NCBI GenBank assembly: GCA_034387635.1
Contig: JAOANU010000007.1
Coordinates: forward strand, 620,001-684,000
Direction of reading: 5' to 3'
DNA from: Rhodosporidiobolus odoratus
Taxonomy: Eukaryota > Basidiomycota > Microbotryomycetes > Sporidiobolales > Sporidiobolaceae
DNA length: 64,000 bases
The notes under the pieces are model-generated. The model saw nothing but the letters and a program-made list of their open reading frames with translations. It was not told the DNA's origin and did not search any database. The position numbers and the translations under genes are program-made. This document shows positions 8,846-19,612 of the stretch, in pieces. Position 1 is the first letter of the stretch, and each line of letters opens with the position of its first letter.

Positions 8846-9096
8846 GAAGGATTGGCTTCGGCGAGGGGAAAAAGGCGCTTAGCATTGGAGTGGAACGGCT
8901 GTAAGTCCCTTTCTTATCCCATTTCATCTAGTGAGACACACTGATATGCCTCGTTTAGAATACGTTTTGGGTCATCGACAGGAAGAAGGATGTCTGCTTT
9001 GTTGTCTTTCCCAACATTGAGCCATACGGGAACGGCAATGTCTTTGCGGCATGGGCGACACTCAAGACGTCCCTATACAAGGGCCTTGTGGCGTAG

Positions 9097-9671
9097 CTAG
9101 TCCGCAGAGCTGTACAGTGTTCCAGACTTGAACAGTTGTAGAATTTGCTTGCAGAAACGGAGGCTCCTTTGGCGGGAGAGCCATATCCTCGTCTCCTTCA
9201 GCACCAGTCGTTGACCCTGTTGGGAGCGATCGTGTATCAATGAGGTTCCATAAGAGCTCCGCGGGTGCAATCGTTGAGGCAATAATTGAGACCCAACATT
9301 AGATTGAGAAGGTCATCGGAAGAAGAATTTCAGCAGAAATGGGACCGCACACGGCTATACACGAAGAGGCTCATGAGAGGATGTCTACAGGAGAAGAGTG
9401 GGCCACTCAACCCGCCGGAGCCGGACCCTGCGTGTCAGTGCAAAGAACGCCGCGATTTAAACTTGGGGTTTTCTAGCTCAGCATTCCAGACGGTCGGACA
9501 CACTCGAGTGCGAAGCAGCATGGCGGGTGAGACCTTGATAAAGCAATAACTACTGAGGCTGACGGGAAGCATGCAAAAAAAGCGTGATGTTTCCCTTTCC
9601 TCGCGCTCGGCCGAACAGTTTCCACCGCGGCATTCTTATTTACGTTCCCTACGAACATCGAAGCTATCCGA
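9097..9671. other. Intergenic, no gene recognised
   Basis: Between the stop of the beta-lactamase remnant and the 3' end of the sulfatase gene (opposite strand). Only short, low-quality open frames are present and I recognise no element or RNA in it. Confidence 0.5.
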
Positions 9672-12155
9672 TCAAAGTCCGAAAACAACCTGAGCGCCTG
9701 CCTGTTCTCCCTGGTCGGCGGAATAAGCCAATTCATCTGACCAGAATGGTTTCTCAAGGGCCTCGAAATAGCCAATTTCGCAGTGCTGTGGTGAAGGAGT
9801 ACGCCAGTCAGCAGCGCTTCGCATGCGCAGGGTGGAACGGTAGCGAGGAGAAAGAAAACGACTGACCGAGTATCGGACCTTCGGCAACTCGTCGAAATAA
9901 GTATCATACTTTTTGGCCAGCGCATCTCCCACGCTGTTCACGCCGCCTTCAGGGGGAATGACCCCCCAAGGATCGCGACAGACCCTCGACAGTTCCTGAG
10001 CACCAGGAGGAGGGCATCGGGGCGGGTGTGTAGGCGAGAGGTGAACGAGTCAGGAGAAGTGGGGACGAGGGCAAGGTTGTTCATTTGATCTGGGTCGACC
10101 TGCCACGGTGCGGAACCATGAGTCCGTCACACTACATGTAGACGAGAGCATGGAGTAACATACCGTCATGTCGTAAATCTCCCGTTCGCCAGGACACCAA
10201 ACAGCGTAAGAATAGTCAATCCCGCCCTCTTCCACAACCCTGATAGCGCGATACGTCTAATTGACATGGTTGATACCACCTGTTTCGGGATCACGCAGGG
10301 GTCACGAGTTAGCTGTCTCAGCCTACGATTGAGATAGGAGTGGAATAATGAGCTTACTGCCGTACTTCCCCTCTCCGACGCCCTCGACCCAATACTCCGC
10401 CAAATGGAACTGCTTTGACCCTCCTTCCTTGTCGACTTGCTTCCTTAGCTCTTTGGTCAAGGGGACGATCGAGCCATCGTGGTCAAAATCACTTGTCGCA
10501 CCAGCGAGGTGAAGGATGGTAGCACCGAGATCGGATAGGGAGTAGACAGAATGGCAGTCGACGAGACCAGCGGGGACGCCAGGACCGCGAACGACTAGGT
10601 ACAGAACATCGAGTCAGCTGAATGCTTCGCGACGAGATGATTGGAATCGCGCACCAAGTGGGACGTGGATGTCTCCTTCGTACGGCAGGGTCTTGCCAGG
10701 TTGCCTACGATGACCAGCGTTCGCTTCGAAATCATTATCGCTGCAATGATGGGAACGATTGTCAGCGAATGAGTCCTTGCTCGGCATCAGGAAAGAGGGG
10801 CGAATTGGGCATGGACGAGTGAGAGCAACCTACGCTGTAAAGATGATGATCGTCTCATCCAGCACGCCCAGTTCCTCCAACTTTTTAACAACCCCTTCAA
10901 CCGACTCATCGACAGCCTGCAAGCTCTGCAACCGACTCCTATAGAACTCCTCGATATATTCCACGTTCGTCTGATTGAGCTTCTCCAGTTGACGAACCCA
11001 GCTTGCGCCGGAAGGCACGTCGGGGTTGAACGAGGCGCGAGAGGAATTCAGGGTAATGTCCTCGAAAAGGTGTTGATGACGAGGGTGGGGCTTGGGGGTG
11101 TCGAAGAGGAAGAGGGAGTCTTTGTCACTGTGCGAGTTGGCGGCGATGTGAGAGTGAGGAGCGATCGGTGCGACTGAAGGGAGTGGGGGGCAGGGGGGCA
11201 TCAGCAGACGCCGCGCCAGTATACGTCAAGCGAGGTGAGAAGGCAACAATACCGAATAGCGCACCGTTCACACCCCGAGAAAAGGCAGGGTTCCAGTAGT
11301 CATAGGTGTGAGGATCTAGGAGGAAGGCATGATCTGCATTTAAGGGACAGAATCAGAGACCGGTGAGACCGGAAGAGAACCTTGCGGCGAAAAACCGGCT
11401 TCTGACTCGAGACTGTCGATATTCCCGACGGTATTTCCGTTCATGAGTTTGCCGGTGTAGTACGTTCCGTACCCAGCGTTTTGCAGAAAGGTAGGGAGGT
11501 AGCTGCGAGCACGAACCTGATCAGCTCTGACTGCTTAAGCAGCTTGCAAGGAATAGCTTGCTGTCCATTGTAGCCCTTTTCGCTGAACACGGCCCATCCT
11601 CCGAAAGGCGGCATCACAGAGGTGATGTTCCTGCACGGTAGACGAGAGATGAGTGGGCACAAAACCGGCGAGGAAGACGATGACAAGTAGAGCGACGTAC
11701 GTGTTGTGAGCGCATTGTGCGCGAAGGAAGCTTGTCTGCGACGGACAGCAAACTGTCCACTCGAAGTATGTGGGTGGCGGGGACAGAGGACGTAGCACGT
11801 GCGAGTGAGGAAAGAAAAAGAGGGAAACAGGTAAGAAGGCAATGTGGGATGAACGGATTGGAGACGTATGTACGCTTTCAGTCAGCGTCGCGCTCGGAAG
11901 AGCAGACGGAAAGCAGTACGGACCTGAGATTGGCGCGTAGAACTGGTCAAACACGGTCCCTTGTTTCGCCAAAAGCCTCTGCAACCTTTGCATCGTCCCA
12001 ATCGAGCTCTGTCGCGCATCCTGTTCATCGACGATAATGAAGACGATGTTGGGCTTCTTGGGGTGCGTTGGTGATGGATACGGTGTAGCAGGCGATGCGA
12101 GCGAGAGTGCCCAAGTCAGGGTGAGAAGGGCTGCAAAAGCGGAGGAGAGCAGCAT
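9672..12155 (-). CDS. Secreted arylsulfatase-like protein with altered active-site signature
   Basis: Fungal arylsulfatase family (alkaline-phosphatase fold) with many introns. Start ATG at 12155, chosen because it opens a signal peptide (MLLSSAFAALLTLTWALS) followed by the N-terminal metal motif KPNIVFIIVDEQDA. Later exons give VCCPSQTSFLRAQCAHNT (catalytic signature, about 11700-11755), PFGGWAVFSEKGYN, GYGTYYTGKLMNG, DHAFLLDPHTYDYWNPAF, NVEYIEEFYRSRLQSLQAVD, ADNDFEANAGH...GKT with the second metal motif (about 10690-10745), EYWVEGVGEGKYG and a C-terminal exon ending 9672. The signature C-x-P-S-R, which formylglycine-generating enzyme recognises, reads C-C-P-S-Q: codon CAG at 11736-11738 replaces Arg. 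Sulfatase activity may therefore be weak or lost. Exon boundaries are approximate. Confidence 0.82.
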
Positions 12156-12344
12156 CGCGCCGATAGTTGGGGTGCGGAAGCAAGAGCAGCAGGCATGGTG
12201 ACGGCCGGCATAGACGGAACGAGTAGTCCGGAAGCGATACGGCGTGAGGGAAGAAGGCGAGACACAAAAGGCGGACATCAATGCATCAACAAGACGGAAG
12301 ACGGAAGCGGAGCTGCGGATTGTCGGCAACTACCATCATCGACC
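12156..12344. promoter_or_regulatory. Short divergent promoter region (sulfatase / CENP-P-like)
   Basis: 189 bp separate the inferred start codons of the sulfatase (-) and the CENP-P-like gene (+), so both promoters must share or overlap here. No defined motif was recognised. Confidence 0.5.
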
Positions 12345-13683
12345 ATGGCTGCAAACGCTGAGCAGGAGCGCACAGAGCTACTCCACGAGATCGCTCGGCT
12401 CGAAGCGGAGATCGCCAAGGTCTCCCGCTCGTCCGCCGCCGACTCACCTAATTTAACTTCCCCCGCCGGTGGCAGCAACAAGCGACCCCGACGAGCTGTC
12501 AATGCTACCGAGGACGGAGACGAGACGGCGGGAGGCTGGTGCGCCTGTCGCGTGTCTGCCGCTTGAGGTCGACGGTTGCTAATCGCTTGAACCGGCGCAG
12601 GAGGACAAGACTCGATACCGTTGGCGGAGCTTTTCGGATGCAGGAATCGGGTCAAGCGAAGTTCAAGAAAAGTGCTGAGAAGCAGCAGGAGCATTCAAGG
12701 CGGGCGAGAAAACTGGTCTGCGCCATTGTGTCCTGTTTTTTTGGTCCCACGCCAGCTGATTCCGCATTTCCTGCAGGTCAAAGACAACGCCGAGCTGACG
12801 GGCATCGACTTTAGCACAACAAAGACCGAGGTCCTCCACCAGGACTCTGGCAAGGACCTCTCGCTACCGCAAACACAAACTTGCGCGACTAACCCCATTC
12901 TTTACTGCAGATTCAATGCTGCGCCTGCACACTCTCTCAGGCTCTCTACCTTTGCAAAACGCATCCATCAGCTTCACTGTCTCCCTTCATGTCCGAGAAC
13001 CTGATAATGCCCTTGAGGAGGCTGAGAAGGCCAATCGAGATCCAGGTCGCGAGTTTGTGGTGGAAAAGATGCAAGCGGAGGTCAAGGGTGGAGGGGCTGA
13101 GCTGCGAGAGGGGTTGGCAGCGTAAGAAGCTACTCACCCACACAGTGACACCGCTCTGACGGTGTCTCATGCACAGGCTTCACCTCGACCGCGAGCCGAA
13201 CCCGCCGGCCTTTTTTACTCTCCTCCGTCAATACTCGCTCTTGTCGTCCGCTCGCGCGGCTCTCTTCAGCTCATTGCGAGCCCGCTTCCCAACTCTCACC
13301 GCAAATACAATGGCAAAGAATGGCCGTGCGACCGAACTCGTCTTTGCATCGTCGAGGTGCGTAATCCTGTTCGGCTACTACAGCTAGCGCCGAGCTCACC
13401 ACGTCTCCTTGCCCGCAGTGATGCCCCCACCCTGACTCACACATACCGCCTCCTCCCCTGCGCCTCTCTATCCGCCCTCCGCCTCTCCCGTACCCTGAAT
13501 CCCCAGCTCTCCCTCTCCGCTCAAATCCCTCCATCTCTCCCTTCAGCCGCTCGATCAGCTCTCGAGGCAATTCCAGATCAATTTCGAAAGATGATCGACG
13601 AGGGATTCGAGCCGGAAAAGGCGGTTGAGGCGGTGGTGGAAGCGGTTTTTGGGAAGGCAGGAAACAAGGGGAGGGAACGGTAG
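12345..13683 (+). CDS. CENP-P-like kinetochore protein
   Basis: Probable inner-kinetochore (CCAN, COMA-type) subunit. Six exons: 12345-12538, 12601-12715, 12777-12849, 12911-13121, 13177-13356 and 13419-13683; the frames join to 345 residues. An N-terminal helix QERTELLHEIARLEAEIAKV suggests a coiled coil. After it come ELTGIDFSTTKTEVL, then LSGSLPLQNASISFTVSLHV, then FFTLLRQYSLLSSARAALF, then a C-terminal strand-rich part. This order (coiled coil, 'LTGI' segment, beta-rich segment, 'FF..L..Y..L...RA.LF') is as I remember CENP-P. Intron 3 (12850-12910) appears to be GC-AG: only a GC donor at 12850 restores the frame. Identity rests on pattern recognition, so it is moderately sure. Confidence 0.6.
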
Positions 13684-14192
13684 GCAAAGGGTTTGCTGTG
13701 TAAGCGGGCTGCATCTGGACATGCGAGGCGAAGCTAGAGGGGCTAGAGGGGCTACTCGTCCAGGCTATGGTGCGCAGAGGCTTGCTGGCAGCGCGGCAAC
13801 TCTTACTGCACGAAACGCCCTTTGCGACTTTTCTTCCCGAAGAGGAGGGAGAGGTCGATATGGTGCATCGTGCCTCAACTTGTTCGAGTTCGGTGGTCAG
13901 GCGTCTTTTCCGTTGCGCTGCCCTCGTCTTGTAGCCCGATTGCTCCTCAAGCGGGTACTACAAGTTGGCGTTTCTCGCCGGCTGAGGCAAGATACGAAAG
14001 AAGAGATGGACGACACCGCATCTTGACGCAGGGGCTCCGGTGCCAAATGTATCAGGAGGTATCAGAGAGTACATGACGGTTTGCAGAGCTACACGGCGCT
14101 TGCTGAGAACGACAGAGAAGGTCAACCAGCGAATCCCCTCAGGCGCTCGCCCACCTCGAACCTCTCCCACGCTCTCGCTCACCGTCCCCAAC
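13684..14192. other. Intergenic: 3' flank of CENP-P-like gene and promoter of COX13
   Basis: About 510 bp between two + strand genes. No coding exon, repeat or RNA recognised; presumed 3' UTR plus the COX13 promoter. Confidence 0.5.
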
Positions 14193-15457
14193 ATGTTCCG
14201 CGCCGCCTTCCAAGCCTCCTCCCGCGCCTCCGCTGCCGGTCGTCGTACCTTCGCTACCGCCGCTCCGGGTCAGACCTCCGCCAACGAGTTCGAGGCAACT
14301 CGGGCCGCCGTCGCTGAGCACGCTAAGCACTCCGCTGAGCTGTGGCGCAAGATTACGTGCGTTTGTCGTCTACCATTGTCTAGACTCGTGCGCAGAGGAG
14401 ACGAAGCAAGGCGGATGGGATCGTTTGGTCTGCGGGCGGGGAGGAAGCGGTCATCTCGCCAGGAAGCCCCGGAGTGTCAAGGAGGTTTATACGGCCAGCT
14501 CCAAACAACTCCCTCGACCAGGCTTGCAGCGCAAGGGTTCTGCACTATCAATACTCAGTCTTCCCTCCTCTTCGCCGTACAACCTGGCTGACCTTGATTC
14601 CTCCTCCTCTGCTGCAAACAGCTACTACGTCGCATTCCCGTCCAGTAAGTCCCGCGTTCTCACCTGTCGAATTTCCCGAGGCATCTGATCAATGTGTTGA
14701 CCGGCTTCTTCCCCTTCCCCTTCCTTTCCCTTCCCTTCCCTTCCATCTTCTCCTTCTTCGCACTCCCGCTAATCACCCACGAAACAGTCATCATTGGTCT
14801 TCTCAACGCCAAGGCCCTCGCCGACGAGCATGAGCACCACCTTGAGCACATGAAGGAGGAGAACGGCGGTGAGCTTCCGGAGAGGATCGTTTACGTGCGT
14901 GTCTCCATTTCCTCCTTCTGTGATTCTTCTTTCGCCTGTGAATGGCTTGCGCCCTCTTATGCGTCAAATGTACTGACGCACTGACTTGCGATCCATGCAG
15001 CCCTGTAAGTCTCCATACCATGCAGTCGCACGGCACTCCATTTCTGCGACCAGTCCTCCTTTTCTGCCTTTCTTGCCCGCGTCGCTGTCCCCTGCGCATT
15101 CGCGAACATTTGACGGCGGCTACTGACTGGCTTTCGGTTGCGCCCACACAGACTTCAACAAGAGGGAGAAGGATCTCCGTAAGTCGCAACTTCCCTGCCT
15201 CTTTCGCGTGGACCCTGGACGTGGGCGCAAACTTGCGCCATTGCGCCATGCTCACTGCGTCTCCTTGACTGACGCCTACTTTGGCTTGTGATCGCAGCCT
15301 GGGGCCCCAACACTCCCTTCTTTGTTCGTCCTTTTTTGTTCTCCTCTGCGCCTCTCCGTGTTATTGGGTCATGTCTGGGGTTTCGTTGCTGACCCGATCG
15401 CGTGCTTGTTGTTGGATGTGTGCGCAGAACCCCAAGGTCAACATCCCTGTCGAATAG
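14193..15457 (+). CDS. COX13: Cytochrome c oxidase subunit VIa (COX13/COX6A)
   Basis: Small nuclear-encoded subunit of mitochondrial complex IV. Seven exons: 14193-14356, 14622-14644, 14788-14894, 15001-15004, 15152-15178, 15298-15323 and 15428-15457, total 381 nt (126 residues plus stop). The N-terminus MFRAAFQASSRASAAGRRTF is an Arg-rich mitochondrial presequence. AELWRKIT-YYVAFPS-IIIGLLNAKA covers the single membrane helix, and LPERIVY-PYFNKREKDL-PWGPNTPFF-NPKVNIPVE is the conserved intermembrane-space tail. Exon 4 is only 4 nt (CCCT), between a consensus acceptor (GCAG) and donor (GTAAGT); it is required to give Y-P-Y-F. The protein is more sure than every splice site. Confidence 0.9.
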
Positions 15458-15967
15458 ATGCGCTTCATCCTGTTTGTTCTGCGCGTGGTAGAGATGGGCG
15501 GGGGCGACGGGACGAGGGTGCAAAGACGGGAGCAGTCTCCTTCTGGAACAGAGATGATTCGACGACAGAAGCCTGCATTCGCGCTGTTTTTCCGCTCAGT
15601 GCTAGCCCGGGGCGAGATGGAAAAACCTGAAAAAAAAAAGGGGGGAAGCGATACGAAGAAAGAGATGCCGGGGTTTTCTACAGGCGCCTCTGCAAGGGTA
15701 TGGATGCTACCAGCTGTAGGCCCGGACTGGGCAGGGCGCAGAATGGGAGATGTGGGTTTGAAGTGGCCCATGCTAGACTATCTCTTCTCCCCTTTGCCAG
15801 GCTTTGTCGATCTTCGCTAGACAAGGCAGTAGCAGCTTGACGCATCTTGTACAGTGTACATCCTTGCGCACGTCAACGTACAGCTAGTCTCGTGGGGTTG
15901 CCGCGACAGACAGTCGATTGAACCCACCACGTCGCCGCTCCACATCCACCTCGGTTCCTCGACCACC
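15458..15967. other. Intergenic: COX13 3' region and promoter of the HERP-like gene
   Basis: About 510 bp with a short A-run (about 15632-15640) followed by GGGGGG; no gene recognised. Confidence 0.5.
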
Positions 15968-18900
15968 ATGGCTTCACTTGAACCTGGGACAGCACCAGAA
16001 GACTCTGACACTCTCACTCCTCTGTATCTCACTCTACACCTTGCCAGTCACCCTCTGAATCCTCAGCCTACTGCTCACCCCCTCACCCTTCCTCGCAAGG
16101 CTACAGTCTACCACCTCAAGAAGAAACTCGAACTCGAATGGGATGGCAAACCGAGAGCCGAGGCAATCACTGTCATCAAGGGAGGTAGGGCACTCAGGGA
16201 CGTGGAGTTCTTGACCAGCGTTTTCGCGGATGAGTTAAAGGTACGCCGGTTTGCAGCCCGTCTCTGCGCCACTCGCAGAGCGTCATGTTCTGCTGAGGGT
16301 CCATCTGTACAATCAGGTGGCGACGGCTGGCTCTGTTGTAGTGGTCGCTTACACTCATCCCATTCTCGCAGATTTCCCCGCCTCCGAATCTCAACCTCCA
16401 CCTCGTCATCCGCTCTCACGGCTGGTCCGCCCCCTTCACCTCAGCCCCTGGTCCCGCTCCAGCGCCCCCTGCTCCGGTACTCGAGCACCCCCTCCCTTCC
16501 CCCGCCCTTTCCTCCGACCTCATGCCTCCCTCTCCCCTTCCTTCTCGTTCTCCCAGCCCCGGCGAAGGCATGAGGAACGAGGACCTCGCTCCGCCCGAGA
16601 TTACAGAGACGCCTCCTACTCCTGCTCTCACCCCTCCGACACCGCCCAACGACGTAGGGACGAGTGGGTACGCTCCAGCTTACGTCACGAGCGCGCCCTT
16701 GACTGGCGTTGATTCGGCGGTCCAAGGTCAAGGTCAAGGGTCGGCAATGTCGGCTAGTAGCAGTGGGGCGAGCACAAATGCAGCAGCAGCTACGGGAGGA
16801 GGAGGAGGTGGTGGTGCTGCAGGCTCCTACGTCCTCTACTTGTCGCACCTTCAGAAACTCGTCCCGCTCCAGCGAGCCCTCCTGCTGCTCAACCTGCAGA
16901 AAGCCGAAGGGTGGTACGCCTCTCTCATCCTTCGTCTCTCGTCAACTCAGAGCGAGGGGACATATCTGGAAGGTCAGGTCGAGACAGAGCTTGAGGAGGT
17001 CAAGCAGTTGTTGGAAGGGTGTGGTTTGTGGGAGCAGGTTGAAGAGGCGGGAAATAGGGCGCAGAGGGAGCTTGAGGAAAGAGAGAAGGTGTGGACAGGG
17101 GACAAGGAGGCGGTTGAGTTGGAGGGTGGGGTGAAGGTGGTGCAGATTGGGTGCGGCTTTTCTCTGTTTACCCCTACCCATCTCTCCTTTCGAGGCGGTC
17201 AAGTCGACTGCAAACTGATTGCGTCTCTTGCGCGTGGGGCACAGCGGTCTTCCTTATCTCCTTACCCTTCCTTCCCCTGTGCCTCCTCCCTCTCTTCCCT
17301 TCCTCACCGCCATGCGCCGCGCACAAACTACCCACAACCTCCTTGTGAGCCTCCTCCAACTCCTCGTGACCTTCCAACCCTCGGTCGGTGCCGTCGCCTA
17401 TGGTCGGTCCGCCCCGACCGGCGGTCCTGCAAGCGCAAGAGCCGCACAACGCCCAGCAGCTCAACCAGCGGCACTCGCTGCTGCCCTCGGCGTACCCGTT
17501 CCCGCAGGCGCCGGCGGTGCACAGCCTCAAGCCGGCGGCGGTGCAGGAGGAGCCGCCGTGGGTCGCCCTCGTCGCACCTTGTCCATTCTCATCAACCTCG
17601 ACGTCCTCTTCTCCCTCCTCGTTCCCCTCTTTTTCCTCTCCCTCAAACTCGCTTTCCTCCTCTTCGTCTTTGGTCGTCATGCCAGTACGGCAAAAAGGAT
17701 CTGTCTAGGGGTGGCTGCTACCCTTTGGGTGGTTTACGAGGGTTGGACTGTGTTGAGACGGAGGGCGGTGATCAATGGAGTTGTAGGCGGGGCGGTGGGG
17801 AGGGCCAGGAGAGAGAGGCTGAACGCGAATGCGAACGGGGTGCCTCATGGTCAACCTCAACCTCAACCTCAACCTCAACCTCAACCTCAACCTCAACCTC
17901 AAGGTCAGGCGGGTCAGGGCCTACCAGGGCAAGCTGGCCAACCCGCAGCTGGTCCCCAACCACAAGCAGAGCAACAACCTGCCGGCGGACAAGCCCGTGC
18001 CCGTCGAACCCCTCGCCGTACCCCCCATTCGCGTTTCTCCCCCAAGTACTGGCTAAACACCGTCGCCGCAATCGGTCTCGTCTCTGAAGCTCGCGAACTA
18101 GGTCTTCAACCCCGGTTCATTGCCGGTCGACCTATCCCACCTGCAGGTCCGCCTCCCCGTACTGCCGCCGAACGTCGCAAAGAAGCGTTTAAACGAGGAC
18201 TGAGGAACGTTTTGGTTGGAGTCGTGCTGTTTGTGGGGACGCTCAGTCCTGAGGTGGAGAGGAAGAGAAAGAGGGCTTTGGAGAAGAGGGATAGGTTGCT
18301 CGTGGAACGGAGGGCTGCGAGGGAGAGAGCTAGAGCTGCGGCGTATTTGGCGGCACAGGGAGGAAATGCGCCTTCACCTTATCGGACAAACACCGTTTCA
18401 CCTCGCCCGCCTTCGCCTCGTCCTGCTCCCCCTTCTTTGCCAAGCATGTCAAGCGGGATCAGCAACCCTGCGAGGTCTCCCTCTCGCGCTGCAGGGCCTT
18501 CTACCCAATTTCTTTCTCCCGCTCGTTCCTCCGCGTCTCCCACCACCGCGATCTCTTCTCATCCTCCTCCCTCCTCTCCCTCCTTCGTCTCCGGCGCGCC
18601 TTCGATTGACCTTGACACCATCTCCGACCCCGCTCCTGCCCTTGCCGAGCGCGAAGCTGCAGTCGAGGCCGAGACGCTGAGGACTCCGAGGTCGGAAGCG
18701 CAGCGTAGGAAGAAGGAGAGGGACGAAGCGGAGGAGGAGAACGGTCGAGCGGTGCAAGGACAAGGACAAGGACGGGGCCAGGGCGAGGGTGAGGGTTGGT
18801 TTCCAAGGATTTATCCCAGTTTTGATGATGATGATGTCGACGGGATCATTGGAAAGGGTGAGGAGAGGATCATGACGGTTGAAGAGAAGGAAGAGGCTGA

Positions 18901-19354
18901 GAAAGAGAGGAGGAGGAAGTCGGTTTTGAGGGAGATTGGGAAGAGGAGGAGTGAGAAGGTTATGGAGCTGGGGGATGGGGAGGCAGAGCTGGGTGGACTT
19001 GCAGAGAAAGAGGGCGAGGTGGAGGCGACCGAGCGAGATGAGAGGGAAGTGGAGAAGGCGCCGGTGGTCGTGGAGGACGAAGCCAAATCCACATTCCAAT
19101 CGGAGAAGACCCCGCCCTTCCAAGGTCATGGCTCATCTGCTTTCGCCTTCCCTCCGCCTCCTCCTCCTCTTCCTCCTCAACCTGCACCCTCGAGTTCCTC
19201 TCCGTCCGTTCTACAACCTGGACAGCAAGGGTCGACTGGAAGTCAAAACCCGGAGGAGGACAAGAAGCTGGACTTGCCCGATCCGCTCGAGCGCGAGTCT
19301 TCCCAGTCGGGTGCGTCGTTGAGTGACGGACTCCGGGAAGGCGCACGTGCGTAA
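15968..19354 (+). CDS. HERP/Usa1-like ERAD membrane protein with ubiquitin-like domain
   Basis: Likely scaffold of the ER-associated degradation ubiquitin ligase. Exon 1 (15968-16240) and the start of exon 2 (from 16372) encode an N-terminal ubiquitin-like domain: PLYLTLHLASHPL, ATVYHLKKKLELEWDGKPR, VIKGGRALRD, then NLNLHLVIRSHGW as the last strand. Exon 2 runs to about 17150 with Pro/Ser- and Gly-rich linkers and a helical stretch. A further exon, its 5' boundary uncertain (17240-17400), carries two likely membrane helices (LFSLLVPLFFLSLKLAFLLF and RICLGVAATLWVVYEGW), a Gln-Pro repeat, a third hydrophobic segment (NVLVGVVLFVGTL) followed by a highly charged helix, and a long acidic, disordered tail to TAA 19352-19354. 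Ubl plus paired helices matches HERPUD1/Usa1; the tail is far longer than in HERPUD1. Confidence 0.72.
17851..17902 (+). repeat. Hexanucleotide repeat (TCAACC)n encoding Gln-Pro
   Basis: About 8.7 units of TCAACC, coding (Gln-Pro) repeats in the HERP-like protein between the membrane helices and the C-terminal part. The 6-bp unit keeps the frame if copies are gained or lost, so it is probably length-polymorphic. Confidence 0.95.
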
Positions 19355-19612
19355 AATGGGTCAGGAGACTCCAGGGAGTAGTTGATTCCTCACGTTTCCC
19401 CCCTCGCCTTGCCTTTCCTTGTCTTTGCTCACACCGCGCCACCGTTTTACATTGTCCTCGCCCCGTAGTTTTCTCAATCAAGACTTGCAAGCAAATTCTT
19501 TCCCGTTTTTTTTCGCCCAGTGACCAATGACCGATACAACTTGAACGACTAAGAATAAAGATGTGACGGGCTTAGGTGTTTCGTTCTGCATTACCCGGCT
19601 AAAACTATGGCT

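Larger units (their letters stand above)
1..9096 (+). pseudogene. Serine beta-lactamase-like gene, disrupted and 5'-partial
   Basis: Remnant of a class C beta-lactamase/EstB-type serine hydrolase, entering from the left edge. Pieces read in order: 1 to about 320 with the nucleophile motif SCTK (SxxK); 'IPSYMKLCQKLG' about 325-395; 'FAGVQKWLDKMPLFA' about 450-493; 562-672 with 'PGSRWIYGTSIDWLTK'; 1696-2085 from 'PLSITDMSFLPNP'; then 8851-8900 and about 8959-9096 ('TFWVIDRKKDV', stop TAG 9094-9096). Introns at 494-561 and 673-1695 are recognisable. Between 'RMLLTS' and 'IPSYM' the frame changes without splice sites, suggesting loss of about 4 nt where an HTSG-type motif is expected. The gene is also split by a solo LTR, a histidine-kinase fragment and a complete retrotransposon. 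No functional product is expected. Confidence 0.85.

Noticed and set aside
17388..17708. Alternative + frame rich in Pro/Ser inside the HERP-like gene
   Set aside because: The other frame encodes the two membrane helices and continues for 500 more codons; this one ends without recognisable structure.
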